64,000 nt of DNA. Source: Zelopaecilomyces penicillatus (taxonomy: Eukaryota; Ascomycota; Sordariomycetes; Hypocreales; Pseudodiploosporaceae). Positions within the stretch are counted from its first letter, which is position 1. The number at the start of each line of letters is the position of its first letter. Under the pieces are notes generated by a model. The model worked only from the letters and a program-made list of their open reading frames with translations. It ran no database searches and was not told where the DNA came from. This document shows positions 43,884 through 58,000 of this stretch, in pieces. Position numbers and translations under genes: made by a program. Location of the stretch: assembly GCA_005765155.1 (NCBI GenBank), contig VCCP01000001.1, forward strand, positions 3,596,001-3,660,000. The letters run 5' to 3'.

Positions 43884-44955
43884 TTACTTAATCTTTTTTT
43901 GCTTCAACTTAATCGTCTGGTCATTGATAAACACACCCTTGCCCTTGTATGGCTCCGGCGGCCGCCACTTGCGAACCCGCCCAGCAAAGGACATGAGCAC
44001 CTCACGATCTGGACCCTCGAGCAGGATGCGCGTCGGTGCTGGAGTCGTGACAGTAACACCGCGCGGGATACCTTCCTCGACGGGGTGCGTGAAGCCGAGC
44101 TTGAGGCAGAGGAAACGCTGGCCAGGGAATTCTTCTTTGGCGCCGCGCTCCTCGACACTGGCTCGGTATCCGACGCCGACGAGACGGAGGATGGCGGTGT
44201 GGCCTTCGGATACGCCCATGACGTAGTTGCTTAGGTATGACCATGTGGTGCCTACGGGTAGAGGGAGACGAACTCGTTAGTATGAAGAGCTTGAAATAAT
44301 TAGGTGCCTTGAAGCATTGACAGGGAGGGGGACTTGAGTGTGTTGGAAACGTATGCTGAATTCACGTACCCCACATCTCCTTTTGCTGCTTGACATTGTC
44401 GTCCTGGACGCCGAGTAGAGCAGTCCGTTCAGTCAGATCCTGCTCTAGCGTCACAAACTCGGGAACATCAAGCTTCAGTGTGCCTAAATCGTCACAGCCA
44501 AATCGTTAGCCAACAGATACTCATATGAGGAGGTGTTTCCTCCATAGCCAATTGCTTCCTATGCTCAGAACCACCGTTGCCCAAGAGAACCAACGACGTT
44601 TAAATTAAGAAAATATAGGATCAAACCCACCCAAAGGTCCAGTCACAGTAATCGTTTTCTTAATCGTAGGTTTGTACGACGTCGCAACCTTCTTCGCAAC
44701 AGGCTCTCCCATCAGCAGCTCCACCCCAGGAGGTATCGAGATTGGTGTCCGCCCAAGCTTCGAAGGTCGCTTCTGCGTCGTTGAAAAGACCGCCACTGCT
44801 CCTACTCCTGCTCCTGCTCCTCGGTGAGCAGCCCCGAGACGTTGCCAGGCTGGGACGAGAAAGCCCGGAAGGCTCGTCAGCGCCGGAGCAGAAATCGAAG
44901 AGGATGATGCGTGCAAGGCATGGCTCAATGCCTTTCCCCGGCTGGGGGCGAACAT
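43884..44955 (-). CDS. MRPL6: Mitochondrial large-subunit ribosomal protein uL6m
   Basis: Component of the mitochondrial 54S subunit near the GTPase-associated region. Three exons in coding order, 44955-44631, 44483-44370 and 44251-43884, 268 aa. The first 60 residues are Ala/Ser-rich and basic, a mitochondrial presequence ending near AVFSTTQKR. The L6 fold follows: SKLGRTPISIPPGVEL, KKTITVTGPLG, then EGHTAILRLVGVGYRA, and the hallmark KWRPPEPYKGKGVFIND at the C-terminus. Introns fall at the Gly of PLG/TLK and at WG/TTWSY, both in phase 1. The start ATG at 44955 (MFAPSRG) is the first that leads directly into the presequence. Confidence 0.94.
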
Positions 44956-45538
44956 TGCTGGGGCCAATTGGTGGTTCGCTTTTTGCTTGGGAGGGGCCTC
45001 GGACGAACGTCGACCGTTCTGTCTCTCCCCAAAAGTGAGAGGTCTGGCTGGGCGTTGAGCATTTTGGAGTCGCGACAAGCGCACTGTCCAGTAACTTTTT
45101 GGTGCTTAGTCATCGGGCCACGTGCGAGAGCTGGGGGCAAACTGTACACTGCACGAGGAACTCAATGTGCTAACAGCAATGAAAAATACACTTCAACATT
45201 TTAAGATGACTCTGTCGGACAAATGGATTATACAGGGAAAGAAACGGGCCGACATTGACTCAAAGCAAAGGTTTGGCAAGCAAAATTAAAATACGGGGAT
45301 GATAGCAATACAAGGTATTTATTGGTATTTGTCTACGTACAACTGCGGCGAGCAGAGTACACCACACACCTCTAGGACCTCAACAAGCCTTTTAATTTTG
45401 CAAGTCTCATCACAGCCCAGAAGCAGGGAAGAAGAGGAATTCATTGCTGATGGTCAACCCAAGACACACTCGTTTGTTCCGTAGATTGGGCCAAAACATG
45501 TGGACTTGAGGCTGACTCTGACACCATTAAGCAGCCCT
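44956..45538. other. Intergenic region between uL6m and beta-tubulin
   Basis: No gene supported. Promoter of uL6m and 3' end of the beta-tubulin gene; both are on the minus strand. Confidence 0.55.
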
Positions 45539-47407
45539 TTAACCCTGGAAATCCTCAGTGTACTCCTCCTGGTATGCAGGGTCCTGGCCACCGGCCGCGG
45601 GGGCCTCTTCGTCGTACTCTGCTCCCTCATCATCAACACCAGCCTCCTGGTATTGCTGGTATTCGGAAATCAAGTCGTGCATGTTGGACTCGGCCTCGGT
45701 GAACTCCATTTCGTCCATGCCTTCGTTGATATACCAGTGCAAGAAAGCCTTGCGTCGGAACATGGCGCTGAAACGCTCCACAACACGAGAGAAGGTCTCC
45801 TGGATGGATGTGGCGTTTCCAATGAATGTCGAAGACATTTTCAGGCCACGAGGAGGAACAGCACAGTGAGCTGTCTGGATGTTGTTGGGAATCCACTCAA
45901 CAAAGTAGTTGGAATTCTTGGTTTGCAAGCTGCGCATTTGGTCTTCGACCTCCTTCATGGCAACCTTACCACGGCTGTTTGCATAGTGTTAGCTTGGATA
46001 CAACAACTTGCGTAGGGATGGTGGTTACACTTACAAGATGGAGCAGCAGGTCAGGAAACGACCGTTACGGAAGTCTGAGGCAGCCATCATATTCTTGGGA
46101 TCGAACATCTGCTGCGACAGCTCAGGTACAGTGACGGAGCGGAAAGAGTGGGCACCTGGGCTTGTCAGGGGGGCGAAGCCAACCATGAAGAAGTGAAGAC
46201 GAGGGAAAGGAACCATGTTGACCGCCAATTTACGGAGATCAGAGTTCAGCTGGCCTGGGAATCGCAAGCAAGTGGTGACACCGCTCATCACAGCCGAGAC
46301 CAAGTGGTTGAGGTCGCCGTAGGTAGGGTTAGACAACTTCAGAGACCTGTTGCAGATGTCGTAAAGCGCCTCATTGTCAATACAGAAGGTCTCGTCAGAG
46401 TTCTCAACCAATTGATGCATGGACAAGGTGGCGTTGTAAGGCTCAACAACGGTATCAGACACCTTGGGCGAGGGAAGGACGGAATAGGTGGACATCATTC
46501 GGTCAGGGAACTCCTCGCGAATTTTGGAAACCAAAAGTGTGCCCATACCGGAGCCGGTACCACCACCGAGGGAGTGGGTGATTTGGAAGCCCTGAAGAGA
46601 GTCGCAGCCCTCAACCTCACGGCGGACAACGTCAAGCACCTCATCAACGAGCTCGGCACCCTCAGTGTAATGACCCTTGGCCCAATTGTTGCCGGCACCA
46701 GACTGGCCGAAAACGACGTTGTCTGGTCGGAAGAGCTTGCCCAGAGGACCGGAACGGACAGAGTCCATGACACCGGGCTCCAGATCGACGAGGACAGCGC
46801 GAGGCACATATTTGTTGTTGTTGGCCTAGATATAAGATGTGAGTTCCAATGTCACACAATGGAAACTAAGACATGGTGTTCGTCCCCTCTCCGTTCTACC
46901 TACCTCGTTGAAGTACACATTCATGCGCTCAAGCTGAAGGTCGGAAGTGCCAGCATAGACACCATTGTTGTCGAGACCATGCTCGCCGGAAATGGTCTGC
47001 CAGAAGGTAGTACCAACTTGGTTGCCCTATCGCAAATGGGTGAGCCGCTCTGTACGTCTGCAAAAATAAAGTCGGTGAGAGCCTCGGGATTTACTTACGC
47101 ACTGGCCGGTCTGGATGTGAACCTATATGTTGGGGAAGAAAAAAAAAAAGAGCCTAAAGTCAGCGAGTGCAAATAACGAGCGTAGCGAGCGCGTGGTCCA
47201 GAACAGGGGCATTAGGATTGGCAACGTGGTGAGCCCAGGCACGGCGGGGTAGGTTTTTTTCTTGGTGTTGATATGATACAGGAGACAGATTCAGGAGACG
47301 GTGGATAGGGAGATTGGGAAAAGAGCGAGGAGAGCGCGTGTGCCTGCAGCTGCCAACTGTGTCGCGGAGGTGTCAAGAGAAGCGGGAAGACTCACAATCT
47401 CGCGCAT
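45539..47407 (-). CDS. Beta-tubulin, divergent paralogue
   Basis: GTP-binding microtubule subunit. Five exons in coding order: 47407-47396 (12 nt), 47122-47099 (24 nt), 47026-46904, 46825-46035 and 45974-45539, 461 aa. Introns at codons 4, 12, 53 and 317 are the classic fungal beta-tubulin positions. MREI, the GTP signature GGGTGSGMG and the C-terminal acidic tail are present. It differs from the highly conserved canonical fungal form at many sites, and the tail is longer (ends AAGGQDPAYQEEYTEDFQG). Residue 167 is Tyr, where most fungal beta-tubulins have Phe; Phe167Tyr is a known benzimidazole-resistance change. Glu198 and Phe200 are the sensitive type. In the M-loop the usual Arg276 is Pro (PLTSPG). 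Probably the second (TUB1/tubC-like) isotype, not the main tubulin; that is inference. Confidence 0.95.
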
Positions 47408-48221
47408 TGTGAGGAGCGTGTGTGGTTGAAGTCGGACTGGTGATGTGGATGGTTCAAGGTGGAAAAGAAGTCTGAAGTTGGGGAAGGTGTTGAGAGCTAC
47501 TCTACCACAAAGCCCGGGTTTCAGGGGTGCTGGGCCAGCTTAGTGACATGTAGACATGTGCAGAGTATGGGGCTCATTAATTACAGCCAGCCAGGTACCA
47601 GCCAGTTCACCGCCATAAGGTGTTGACCCCCTAAAATTCATGTGCCCCCCAGCCGTCTGCTCCCCCCACCCCCAGTCAATGCGCGGGCTCCAAATCTCCA
47701 GTCCGACCAAGGGGAAAACCTAGGCTAAACACACCAGGCAGCGAGCCCTTACTCTTACCTTCAGAGTACAGATAGGGGAGAAATACAGGATACTAATTAC
47801 ACTTGCTGGAGCAAGTGAGACTCGGTGGCTGGGTGGGGTTTTCAGGCACAATTGGTTGCGTTGACGATGCTACCACGGCTGAGAGAACACCTGCCCCAAC
47901 ACCAAAAGCTTCACCACTGAAGGAGAATGAATTATAATACTACCTGAACAAATACTGGATGCAGTCACTCGCCTCTTTGCTACCAATATGCCATGACATA
48001 GACGATTGGGCAGATCATTTGCAAAGCCCTAAGCACTTGTGTGATATGTGTACAACCTTACAAGCATAGCAGTTGACCACACCTCAGGGTAGGTACTACG
48101 TAGTAGGTATTTGGTCGTGAAACTCATTTATTGTTCATAAACATATGTGGCTGTACATTTGTTTCTTCTTTACTACATTTGCCTACAGTAATTAGCCGTA
48201 GCCTAATTGTACGCCCACCAA
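47408..48221. other. Intergenic region between beta-tubulin and GCN20
   Basis: No gene supported. Promoter of the beta-tubulin gene and 3' end of GCN20. Confidence 0.55.
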
Positions 48222-50609
48222 TTAATGAGCCTTGACAACGCCTGCAGCATCTGCCTGGGCAGTGATTCTCTTCTTGTACTGTTGCACATCGCCGGGGAAC
48301 TTCTCCACTGTCCCGTTGTCGCACACCCATAGCGACGTGCACACCGTCTGCAACATAGTCACGTCGTGGGAAACCATGAGGACACCACCCTGGAACTCCC
48401 TCAGTGCGTCTGCCAAAGCATCCATGGCCTCGATATCGAGATGATTGGAAGGTTCGTCGAGAACCAGGATGTGCGGGTTTGTCAGAGCCAGGCAGGCGAA
48501 TGCCACCCTGGACTTTTGACCTCCTGACAGCTGGCCCATTCGCTGCAGGCCAGTTGTGCCCGTGATGCCAAAGGCACCGAGCTGTCTTCGGTACTCCTCG
48601 TCTGTCCGACCGGGGTAGTTCTTCGCCATGAAAGTTACAGCGCTAACGGTGAGATCAAGTGCATCGACGTGGTGTTGGGCGAAGAAGCCGATTCGGAGAC
48701 GTGGATTTGACGAGATGAGACCCTTGAAGGGGTCGAGTTTTCCAATCAGGAGTTTCAGCACTGTAGTTTTACCAGCACCGTTGGGCCCAACAATACCAAT
48801 ACGGGAATCTAGCTGGACATCCAGATCCACGTTGCTGAGGAGTGGTTGTTCCTTTGTATAACCAAAGGACACTTCGGACATCTGAATGATGGGTGGAGAT
48901 AGCTTCTCCACGTCGGGAAACTTGAACTTGACGCTGTAGTCGGTCTCGGGAGCTTCCAGAATCGGCATCTTTTCCAGTTTCTTGATACGCGACTGAGCTT
49001 CGGACGACTTGGCCGCGTTGTAACGGAACTTGTCGATGAAAGCTTGAAGATGCGCTCTTTGTGCCATCTGGTTTTCGTACTCCTTCTTGGCCACCTTCTT
49101 TCGTTCCTCTCGAGTGGCATAGAAGGACTCGAAATTGGCTCCACGGTAGTAGTCGAGACGCTGCGAGTGCTGGTGAACAATGTCTGTTGCGACTTCGTTT
49201 AGGAAAGCTCTGTCGTGGGATACGACGAGTACCGTGCTGGGGTAAGTTTGCAGATAATTGGAGAGGTAAGTGATAGAGGGGACGTCCAACATGTTGGACG
49301 GTTCGTCGAGCATCAGCAGGTCAGGTTCACAGAACAGAGCACGAGCCAACGCCAAACGCATACGCCAACCTCCAGAGAAGGTCTTTGTTGGGTTTTGCTG
49401 CTTGTCTGGTGAGAAACCAAGACCGGCCAAGATACTAGCTGCCCGTGACTCGGCCTTGTCGGAATCCATCTCAGCCAGCTTGGCCTGGATATCACCCAGC
49501 TTGCCGTCCTTGGCCTCTTTCTCCAAATCGAGCCTTGCAGCATCTGCCGATGTGTCGGCCAATGGAGCTCGCTGAGCCTCCAGCTCAGCCAGGACTGCAA
49601 TAAGTTGCTGTTACAGGTCAGTCAATTGCCAAAATCAAATTATATGGGATTGCTGGAATCGTATCCTACCTCCTGCTCCCTCAGGAGCACCTTGCGCCAA
49701 ACGTCAGCATCAAGCACAGCTTGGAGTGCCGGCGTATCATCTCCCGCAAGCTGTTGAACCCATGGTCAGTATATTGTAGAGCATAAGTTATAGAGTGTGG
49801 GGATAAATGATAGATCTTACCTCCTGCTCTACGTGCAGAATAGAAATGTGTGTGGGGATAGGAACTTCTCTCCTGGACAAGGCTCTAAGTAGCGTAGATT
49901 TACCAACACCGTTGTTTCCGACAAGACCATAACGATGACCATATGCCAGAGTAAGAGTAGTATCCATGAGAATACGGTTTGCGCCGATGGAAACATCGAT
50001 GTTGTCCAGCTTGATGTCTTTTGTTTTGCTGGTCCCGGACGCACCACCAAGCTGGAGCGGATTGACCGCCATATAAAACTCTTCATAGGATTGCGCATCT
50101 TCGGGTTGCTCGAGCAGTTTAGAAGCCTCGTACTCGACAACCTTGTATGTTTTCTTCTGTTGCTTGGCAGCAATCTTCCTCTCAGCCTTCTCAAGCTTCT
50201 TTCGGTCAACTTTGGATTCGACCTTGCGAGCATTGGCCGACTCCAGATCGACGCCGCCACCAGCCACAGCCAGGGTGGAAGACATGTTCCTCTGAGAGCT
50301 GACCTGGATGGTCTGGTCCAGCCTCCTCACAATCGATGGCCCCGTCCGCAGACCTCCATTGGCCTCTGTGTACTTGTCCACCCATTTCCCAACCAGCTGC
50401 TTGATCTTCTCCTCGACTTTGGCGTCAACCTTTCCCGAGGCTGACAGGAGTAGCTCAGTAACTGTTGCGGCGGCCTCGACAAGAGGTGATAGCTCGGAGG
50501 CTTCGGTTTCGTCGGACCAGGCGGTCGATGCATGGCTCAGGTAGCCAACGGAATAATCAGAAACCACGGGGTCGATATCCGGGAGTACAGCTCTGATTTC
50601 GGCCTCCAT
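48222..50609 (-). CDS. GCN20: ABC-F ATPase GCN20
   Basis: Works with Gcn1 on the ribosome to activate the Gcn2 kinase under amino-acid starvation, switching on general amino-acid control. Three exons in coding order, 50609-49821, 49750-49670 and 49607-48222, 751 aa, essentially the yeast length. A helical N-terminal Gcn1-binding region (about 1-200) precedes two ABC domains. Domain 1 has Walker A GNNGVGKST and a signature variant FSGGWRMRLALARAL with Walker B LLMLDEPSNMLD. Domain 2 has GPNGAGKTT, LSGGQKSRVAFA and ILVLDEPSNHLD. No transmembrane segments, as expected for ABC-F. Both introns are phase 0 and lie between the two halves of domain 1 (HVEQE/LAGDD and REQE/QLIAV). All catalytic motifs are intact. 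Confidence 0.96.
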
Positions 50610-53600
50610 CTTGACGCAGTTTTTCGCAGGTCACTGCCAAGTCGAGAGACGGCGTTAGGAGGGTGGTCGGGATTACAAAGGGACTTGAATATGCCAATGA
50701 GATCGTTTAAACAGGAGGTCGAATCGTATATCTCGAAGCTTTCGTGATTGGCCTTGACCTGGAGTTCCGTAGAGTTTCCTAGCAATTGCACACTGAGGTG
50801 TGCCCCGCCATTGTCATCAACTTTGCTGCCCTCCCGGCCCAGAATTTGTGGGTTGGACGGGCCGGCTTGGGTCCGGCAAGTGTGGCTGCACCCGAAAGCG
50901 GCGGTCGGCACTTTGATACGCCGATGGCCGATGAAACCTCGACTTGGCTTGATGGTTGAAGCTGACCAAGAAGCTCAAGAGCCACAGCGCAGCTTCAGCC
51001 ACCACCACAACACTCACAAAGTCTCTGACCAGCAGTTGGGAATGACTGACATGCTACTTGCTATCTACTTGCAGACGGGTAACTCATCAATGCCTGCGCA
51101 TGTGCATGCAACTGCAGGTCAGAGCTGCCGTCTTTGGGGGCCTTATGTCTCTTCACTCTACGTAATTCTGACCAGCACTGGTGCAACCATCGCACCGTCG
51201 ATCCATCTGGAATGACGATGGAGATAGGCATGGATTTGCCTTACACTGTGGCGCTAAAAACGGTCTGAGCCAATCCCGTATCCACTCGTCAGCTTCCAAG
51301 GACGCGCCATGGAAGGAATTATGGACAGGCATTCCTAAACCGGGCATATTTCTCAAGAACGGCCCCTTGAACGGCCGAGCAGCAGCCAATTCGTTACCTA
51401 CTGGAGGCAACAAGGGGATGGATGGAAAGCCTGCCTGGGGAAAAGGAGGAGTGAAGAAGGCAGAGGAGGGCTCCAGCGCTTTGGTGCTGTGGCCGTCTGT
51501 GTGCTACGAGACGAGGACGGGGGGGCTTTTATTACACAAACCGATTCTCCACACCCGTTTCTGTGGCCACGAAATGTGTGTTTTGTTTTCTCTTGGTGGG
51601 CCCATACTAAGCTCTGCCCAGGTAAACAAGGCCAGCCAATGGAGTAGTCAGCAACAGCAGCAACCCAATTTAAACATCTGAGTCCGCGTCAACATCGCGT
51701 TGTCCTTTCCCAAGGCGCATAACGCGTGATGGGGCTGCGACAGCTCGGATCGGGGAGACCGACGCACCAATCATGCCCTCTCCTTTTGTTGTGTGCATTG
51801 AAGGAGGCGCAAGCAAACGGCTTCACCCTGGGAGAGAATGGGCACATCGCTCACTCTTTCGACTCGCCTGAGGTATGAAGCACAGACAGTGTTATTAGAT
51901 GCTGCGCCTTATACATACGTACATGAGAATGGGGTCAAGAATGCGCGGGATGTTTAGCTAGCTCGACCGCCACGCAGGGCTGCTCCAAGTCAGGGAGCGG
52001 AGCGGGAAACACAGCGCACACGCACACGAAAGTCAAACCGCCCGTGTCTCGTACTCGAAGAAAATCTACGGAAACGGGCCGCCCAGGCATGCGCTCTCAT
52101 TGCTCAAGAAGGGTTTGAATGTCTTGTGTATTTCCTTCTCCCTAACCCTTTAAAGCAGAAACTTGGGTAAATGAGCTGCCGTCCCGGCTGAAGGGACCAG
52201 CAGCAGACGAGAAGAAACATCGGGGCTTTTCGATTTACATACAACTACGAGACCCAACAGACGGGCATTGAAACGGATCCGGTCAATAGACCGAACTTCA
52301 CCTTTCTCGGCGGGCTTGGCTGAAAGGCGATGCTCGTGCTCCTAGTGCGCATGAGCAGCATCGCTATGCGATATTGGGCAAAGATCAAACGCACTGCATG
52401 CGCAACCTGGAACGTTCATGTTGGGAAGTCCGTAGCAATTTGACAAAGCATGCCCTCTTCCTCTTGGAGCAGAACCTCACACAACAACCCTGTTCTGCTC
52501 CACACGTCCGCAGGGAGAGTGAATGAAGTATTCGTCAATAGCCAGACCCAACTGTGCTCCTCCCGTATTATTGTGTTTTGCCAATTTCATGGGGCAGGGT
52601 TTTTACCTCTCTCACCGATGGGTAAAGTGGTCTTGTTAAGATTGCGTCTTCACACTTTTGTGGACGTGCGTCATAGAAAAGGGCGGGATAAGACGGGACA
52701 GCCCGGGTCTTTGAATGAAGAACAAATAAAAACGCATAACTAACAACTGGATATTTTAACTTTGTGATTTCAAAATAGTGAAGAGCTCCCTGCTATTTGT
52801 ACACTGCATAGACAAGTGTTATTGTAGGTAACATGGGCCAGAAACTTTGACAAGCCATCGCGGGCTCTTGAACAGGAGCTAGCAAGGGGCCAATGGCACG
52901 ACAAAGGCTCTAAACATCCATCTTTTGTTCTTCTCTCCACCGAAAAAAGGCTAAAATGGGATTCGTCATGCAGATTCACGCTAGTTTTGAACCGGTTGTT
53001 TTGAAAAGCCTGCTTTTGATGTTGAGCCTTTTTTTGGTGTATTTTTGTTGTTAGATGGACTTTTAACCCCAAGGGTGATTCTTGCTGAAGACTCCGTGTC
53101 CCGGTGCTATTGCTGTCTAGTACGTATTATTGGTAGTTTACACGTGGGGAGAAGAGAGAGAGAGTGTGAGAGTAATGGTCAAAAGCTAGACACTTTTTTT
53201 TTTTTTCTCCGAGGCATTGTCAATAATGGTCTGACCGAGGCGCTGGCGCTTTGAGCTCTAGGATGGGTACAATATGATAGTGGAACGCCTGGGCTGCAGA
53301 TCTTACCACCAAGTCGTGGAAGCGAGGGTTAGTGATGTTATGGGTTGTAGATTTGGTGTTTTGAAGAGCTCGAACGATGTAGTGGGGTTTGATATTGCCG
53401 TTGAATTCAAGTTTGCTTGTCAAACAGTGTAATATATTTTTTATGATTGAGAGTCAATCCATATGAGCTTGTTTGATACTGTGGTCTTGATTATTGGAGA
53501 CCAAAACTCCATGTCAAACTAGATCAATCGTCCAGATATCCATCCACCCACATCGATGGATGGCGAATTGGTCAGATTCTGTTAGCTTGTCACCAATACG

Positions 53601-55062
53601 TGTGACATGTATAAATAAACCGCTAACGAGGTGGTGCACCATTGGCCAGATCAATAACAGACTTATCCCATTGAGAACGCGGGGATACCCAGAAAATCAC
53701 ATCCCCATTGATTCATGAACAACAACAGCAACTCGTGTTGTGTGGTGTGATGATGTTTCATATCCACCTCCCGTGAGGGGTAGAATCTAGGCTAGTCATT
53801 ACCAACAAAACGATGAGTGCGTTGGAATCATTGGTCAAGTACGGGAGTAATAGTGAATGCACACCTACCAACCAAAACAGTAAAAAGAGAATGGAAGGAT
53901 TTCTTACCCACAAATGCTGACAGTTGGGTAATTATGGATTTATGCCGATCAAAGAGAAACCGTTTACTGGAAAGTATGGTGTGGAACCAAAGGCGGATAA
54001 ACGAAACAAAAACAAGAAAAGTGGAAGAAAAAACATCACGCCATCTGGGGCACAGGTGAGTTTTCTTAGTGGAACTAGATTTCATATTACATGTCTCTGT
54101 ATGGTTTGCCCAAGTGGGCTTTTTATTTCTGGGGGACTCAAATCTGGACAAACAAGTTCATGCTGTGGGCGGGTTTCTGTGCCCCCCCTTCTCCACTAGT
54201 CAAGTGTTGTGGATTTGCTTCTTTGAAACAACAAATGCGACTATGAAAAGTGCATGTTTGTAATGATTTGCTTCCGTTATTGACATGTGCTTGAGATGTG
54301 ATAAAAAATGCTGCTCAAGCAACAGACAGAAGAGCGGTGATGAATCTGATAGTCTCTGTGTGAATAGGAGGACATGCAGAGAGAGTGACAAGCTTGCATT
54401 AGGACTCTGTTTATACCCAACTTCAGTGTCTTGACTTGACAATGTAACCACGAAACAGACTTGTGTGTGAGTGTTGTGATGGGCTGGGTATGGTTGCATT
54501 TCTGGTAGCTTCTCACCTTACATAACCTAGCGGTGCGTCTGGTTGGGCATCAAAAAGATAAGGCCTCCATCCCTCGGGGATCATACCCAGATCCGAGTGA
54601 ATAGATGGATGCATCTGTGAGCAACCCCGATTTGGTCAGTGACGACCGACCGAAGACTCGTAGCATGCGTGTCATGCCTAGATGCCTGCATGTATGCACG
54701 CACACAAGCAACATGGCCCGTCACAGTATCTAACTACCTACTCTGCGCATTAACTTGCACACCTTCGTACATGGCGCTATAATGACTGACTACTGTTCAC
54801 CCCTCAACACCATCACCACCAGTGACCACCATGGGGTTTGATATATGCAACAATGGCCCTGTTTCTCAACTGATCGGCCATCGGGTGGACGGCAAGCCGG
54901 ACAACGGCTCCTCTTTCAAGTCAAGCCACTGCACTACTATGTGTGGTTGATAGGATATTTGCCTTCTCTTGCATCAAAAGTTGTTGCCGCCACCACCAAT
55001 AAGCAAACTGAGAAGCGGCAGTTGGTGATGTCGTCCTTTTTGGGGAAAGGGGTCAAAGCGCG

Positions 55063-55081
55063 CACACACACACACACACAC
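55063..55081. repeat. CA dinucleotide microsatellite
   Basis: About nine CA units within the gene-free block. Confidence 0.9.
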
Positions 55082-58000
55082 GGCACATGCTGCTGTGCTC
55101 AGCTCAGCTCCAGCTCCAGCTCATGACAAGCACGCAATTATGTCCGTTTCTGTCCATAACTTGACGTCCCGCAGGCTGACACGAAAATTAATAACCAGTA
55201 CCGATATGGTGCTTAGGGTAGGTCAGCTTTGCTCTCGGGAAATTTTACAGTTTGTTATTAGGAATTAGGTATGTTTTGCTTGAGCCTGACGCTAATCATC
55301 CGTGGTAATAAAAAACAATGCCGAGGGAGGGGGGGGGGGCACTGACTACAAGCCCTTATCGCTGGTCCCTCCATGCAGGACATGATAACACGAGGATGAT
55401 GATGATGATGACGATGATGGGAGGGAGGGGCTACTAATTACTATCTCGCGGCGCTGTTTTAAAATGAGGATATTCCCAGATGAGCAATGAGCGGTGAACG
55501 TCGTCTCGTAAGGCGGATGGAGGATATTAGGGACTAATATCAACACCCGGTAGTCGCCCATTGTTCCACAGACTATTACAACTTGCAGATTGGAATGCCG
55601 ATTGCCACATTTGTTACATGCATGCAATTGAATCTTTTTTTGTTTGTATTCCAATTATTATTAGGGGTTGACCAGCCTTTTTGTGTAATTGCCCGTGGGC
55701 TGTTGTGCAAGTAGGCACTTTGCACGTTGTGACACTATTTATTCTCGTATATTACCGTAACACACGCCCATCTTGGCAATCCCATCTGCGACGGAGGCAC
55801 ATGTCTCGAATGTCTCGAATGTCTCAGAAGCCCAGCGCCTCTTGAATGTCTCATATGCTTTTGCAATTGGGATGGGATGGGGATGGGATGGTTAATGATT
55901 AGCTCCAGCGCGTCTAGGGTGACACAGACGACGGGCGCCCGTCGGTTATATTCCCTTGTGTGCTAGGTTGGAATAGGCAGTCTGCTCCTCCTACTGTGCC
56001 GGTGGCCTGGTAGGAAGACGGAAAGAAAAGAAAGAAAGGAAATTGATAATGGAGGGCTGCAGATTGGGGGCACAAGAAATGGAACAATAGAAAAAAAAGA
56101 AAAGAAGTGGCTGTGAATATGATGTGAGTTTTAGCATAATAAAGGTGCGGTAGTATGGATGACCATGTGAGCTTTTGAATGCGTGTCAAGGTGGTAGTGC
56201 GGGCTGGGATGGTGATGGTTGATGACATCAACGGTAGAAAGAGGAAATGCCCCGACATCTCTGAGTTTCATTAATTTACATATGTAATTACATCTAGTTG
56301 CAGAACACACACATACGCATACCCGGTGCCAACATGCATATGTGCATAGTACAGAATATACTCGCACAAGAACCCGGCCGAGCATAGTTTACATACATGT
56401 CGCCTGGCTAAAGGCGCCAAGCATAATGCACGGTTGCCGTGTCACAGATCTCGCAACGGAGGGCACGCCCGGGGATGCAAGATATATAGAGACAAAAATG
56501 CTGGGGAAGCACAAAGACGGGCTTCAGTAAGAATTTATAATCCAACTGTTTACTAGTATATATTTGGGGGAATTGATACCAAGGTAAGGGATCATATAAT
56601 ATGTGTACATGATATTTGCATTGCGTTTCTGGGACTCAAAACGGTCCAATTGGACCACCGTACCCGTCATGGTCATGTACAGTTCAAAACTGTACGGGCA
56701 CCAGCCAAAGGCAAAAGAGGGAATAACACAATAAAATAACAATATAAAATAAAAGAAGTGTGTGGGAACGGATTCGGAAGTGTGCACTATAATATAATAC
56801 ATACATGCGGCTGAGCAGCAAGCAGGCTTCATGACTGGTGCCACGCTGGGCGGCCTTCATTTAAAGGCTGCAGCAGTAGTAGGGCCATTTCGGCTGATGG
56901 GACCCAAGTGGCAAGCAGCATTTCGCGCCGGGCTTGTCTCTTATGTATATTGTTGATATTGGGGAATTGAGATGCAGGGCGACCCCTTCCTCCCCTTCGT
57001 CAGTCAAGCCAGCAATCACGGGGAACAAACGGATGGATGGATATAGGTATAGGTAAGTTGAGGGTATACTGTAGGTATGGGTGGTAGCATGGCAATGACT
57101 GCATCACGCCTTTTTAGCCGGCCGCTGGTGCCTGTCTGTTTGCCATTATTAGTCTGTATTTCTTTTGTCAACGCTTTACATACATATGTTGAGGCTCGGC
57201 AAATGGCATTGTGAATACGAATTTGGTCTTTCGGGTATTATTGCTATCCATGGGTAACCTACTATGATCACCCTGTCCGTTAACAGGCACAGCCTTGGCA
57301 AGCACTCCGTCGGCCTCTATGCCGGACAAAAAGATCAGTGGAGCTTCTAAGCTGACATAATTAATATTTGGGTTCATCATCTTGAACGTTATTCGTACGG
57401 AGTACTAAAAGAAGGACATGTAATTACAGTGATTGGCATGGCCCCGTTGTAAAGAGGAGCCTCGTTTGTATTAACCAGCTGCTAGCTTCGATGACCCGCC
57501 AGCCTCGCAATCTGACCTGACAGGCACTTTGCGCTTTTTGCGTACCTGAACAGATATTAACATCCATACACCAGGACAAAAACTACGTCTGTAAGTAGAT
57601 CCCCAACTAAAGTATACAGTTATTCGTGCCTAAATTCTCTTTCCTGAAATTGATTAATTACCTGTCTACCCAACTTTGGGCCTACAAAAAGTGATACAGG
57701 GTGACAAAGTATCAAAGTATCGGAGTTCCGGTGGGCCCACGCACGGCTCAGCGCTGACTTGGACGGAATGGCGAACCTTGAACCGATTAATTACGCGGTT
57801 GCAGGTCGGTCCGGCCTGAACTGAAGCGACGCCCATATCTGGACCCCCCCCGGCTTGGTGGCATGTCACAGTGGATTGAAGCGGATGGAATTGCTGGCTG
57901 CGAATCAAATGCCCAGGCCTGGCCCCGGGTGTTGGTCGCAAGCCCCAGGTTTATTACTTCCCCTGGTGCTTGTTTGCTGATGTTTTTACAATGTTTCAAC

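Noticed and set aside
46148..47176. Long plus-strand open frame (342 codons) across the beta-tubulin gene
   Set aside because: Antisense shadow of a confirmed gene; the translation has no family features.
57168..57380. 70-codon minus-strand frame with protein-like composition
   Set aside because: Too short, no motif, no neighbouring exon that extends it; mentioned only as a weak possibility.
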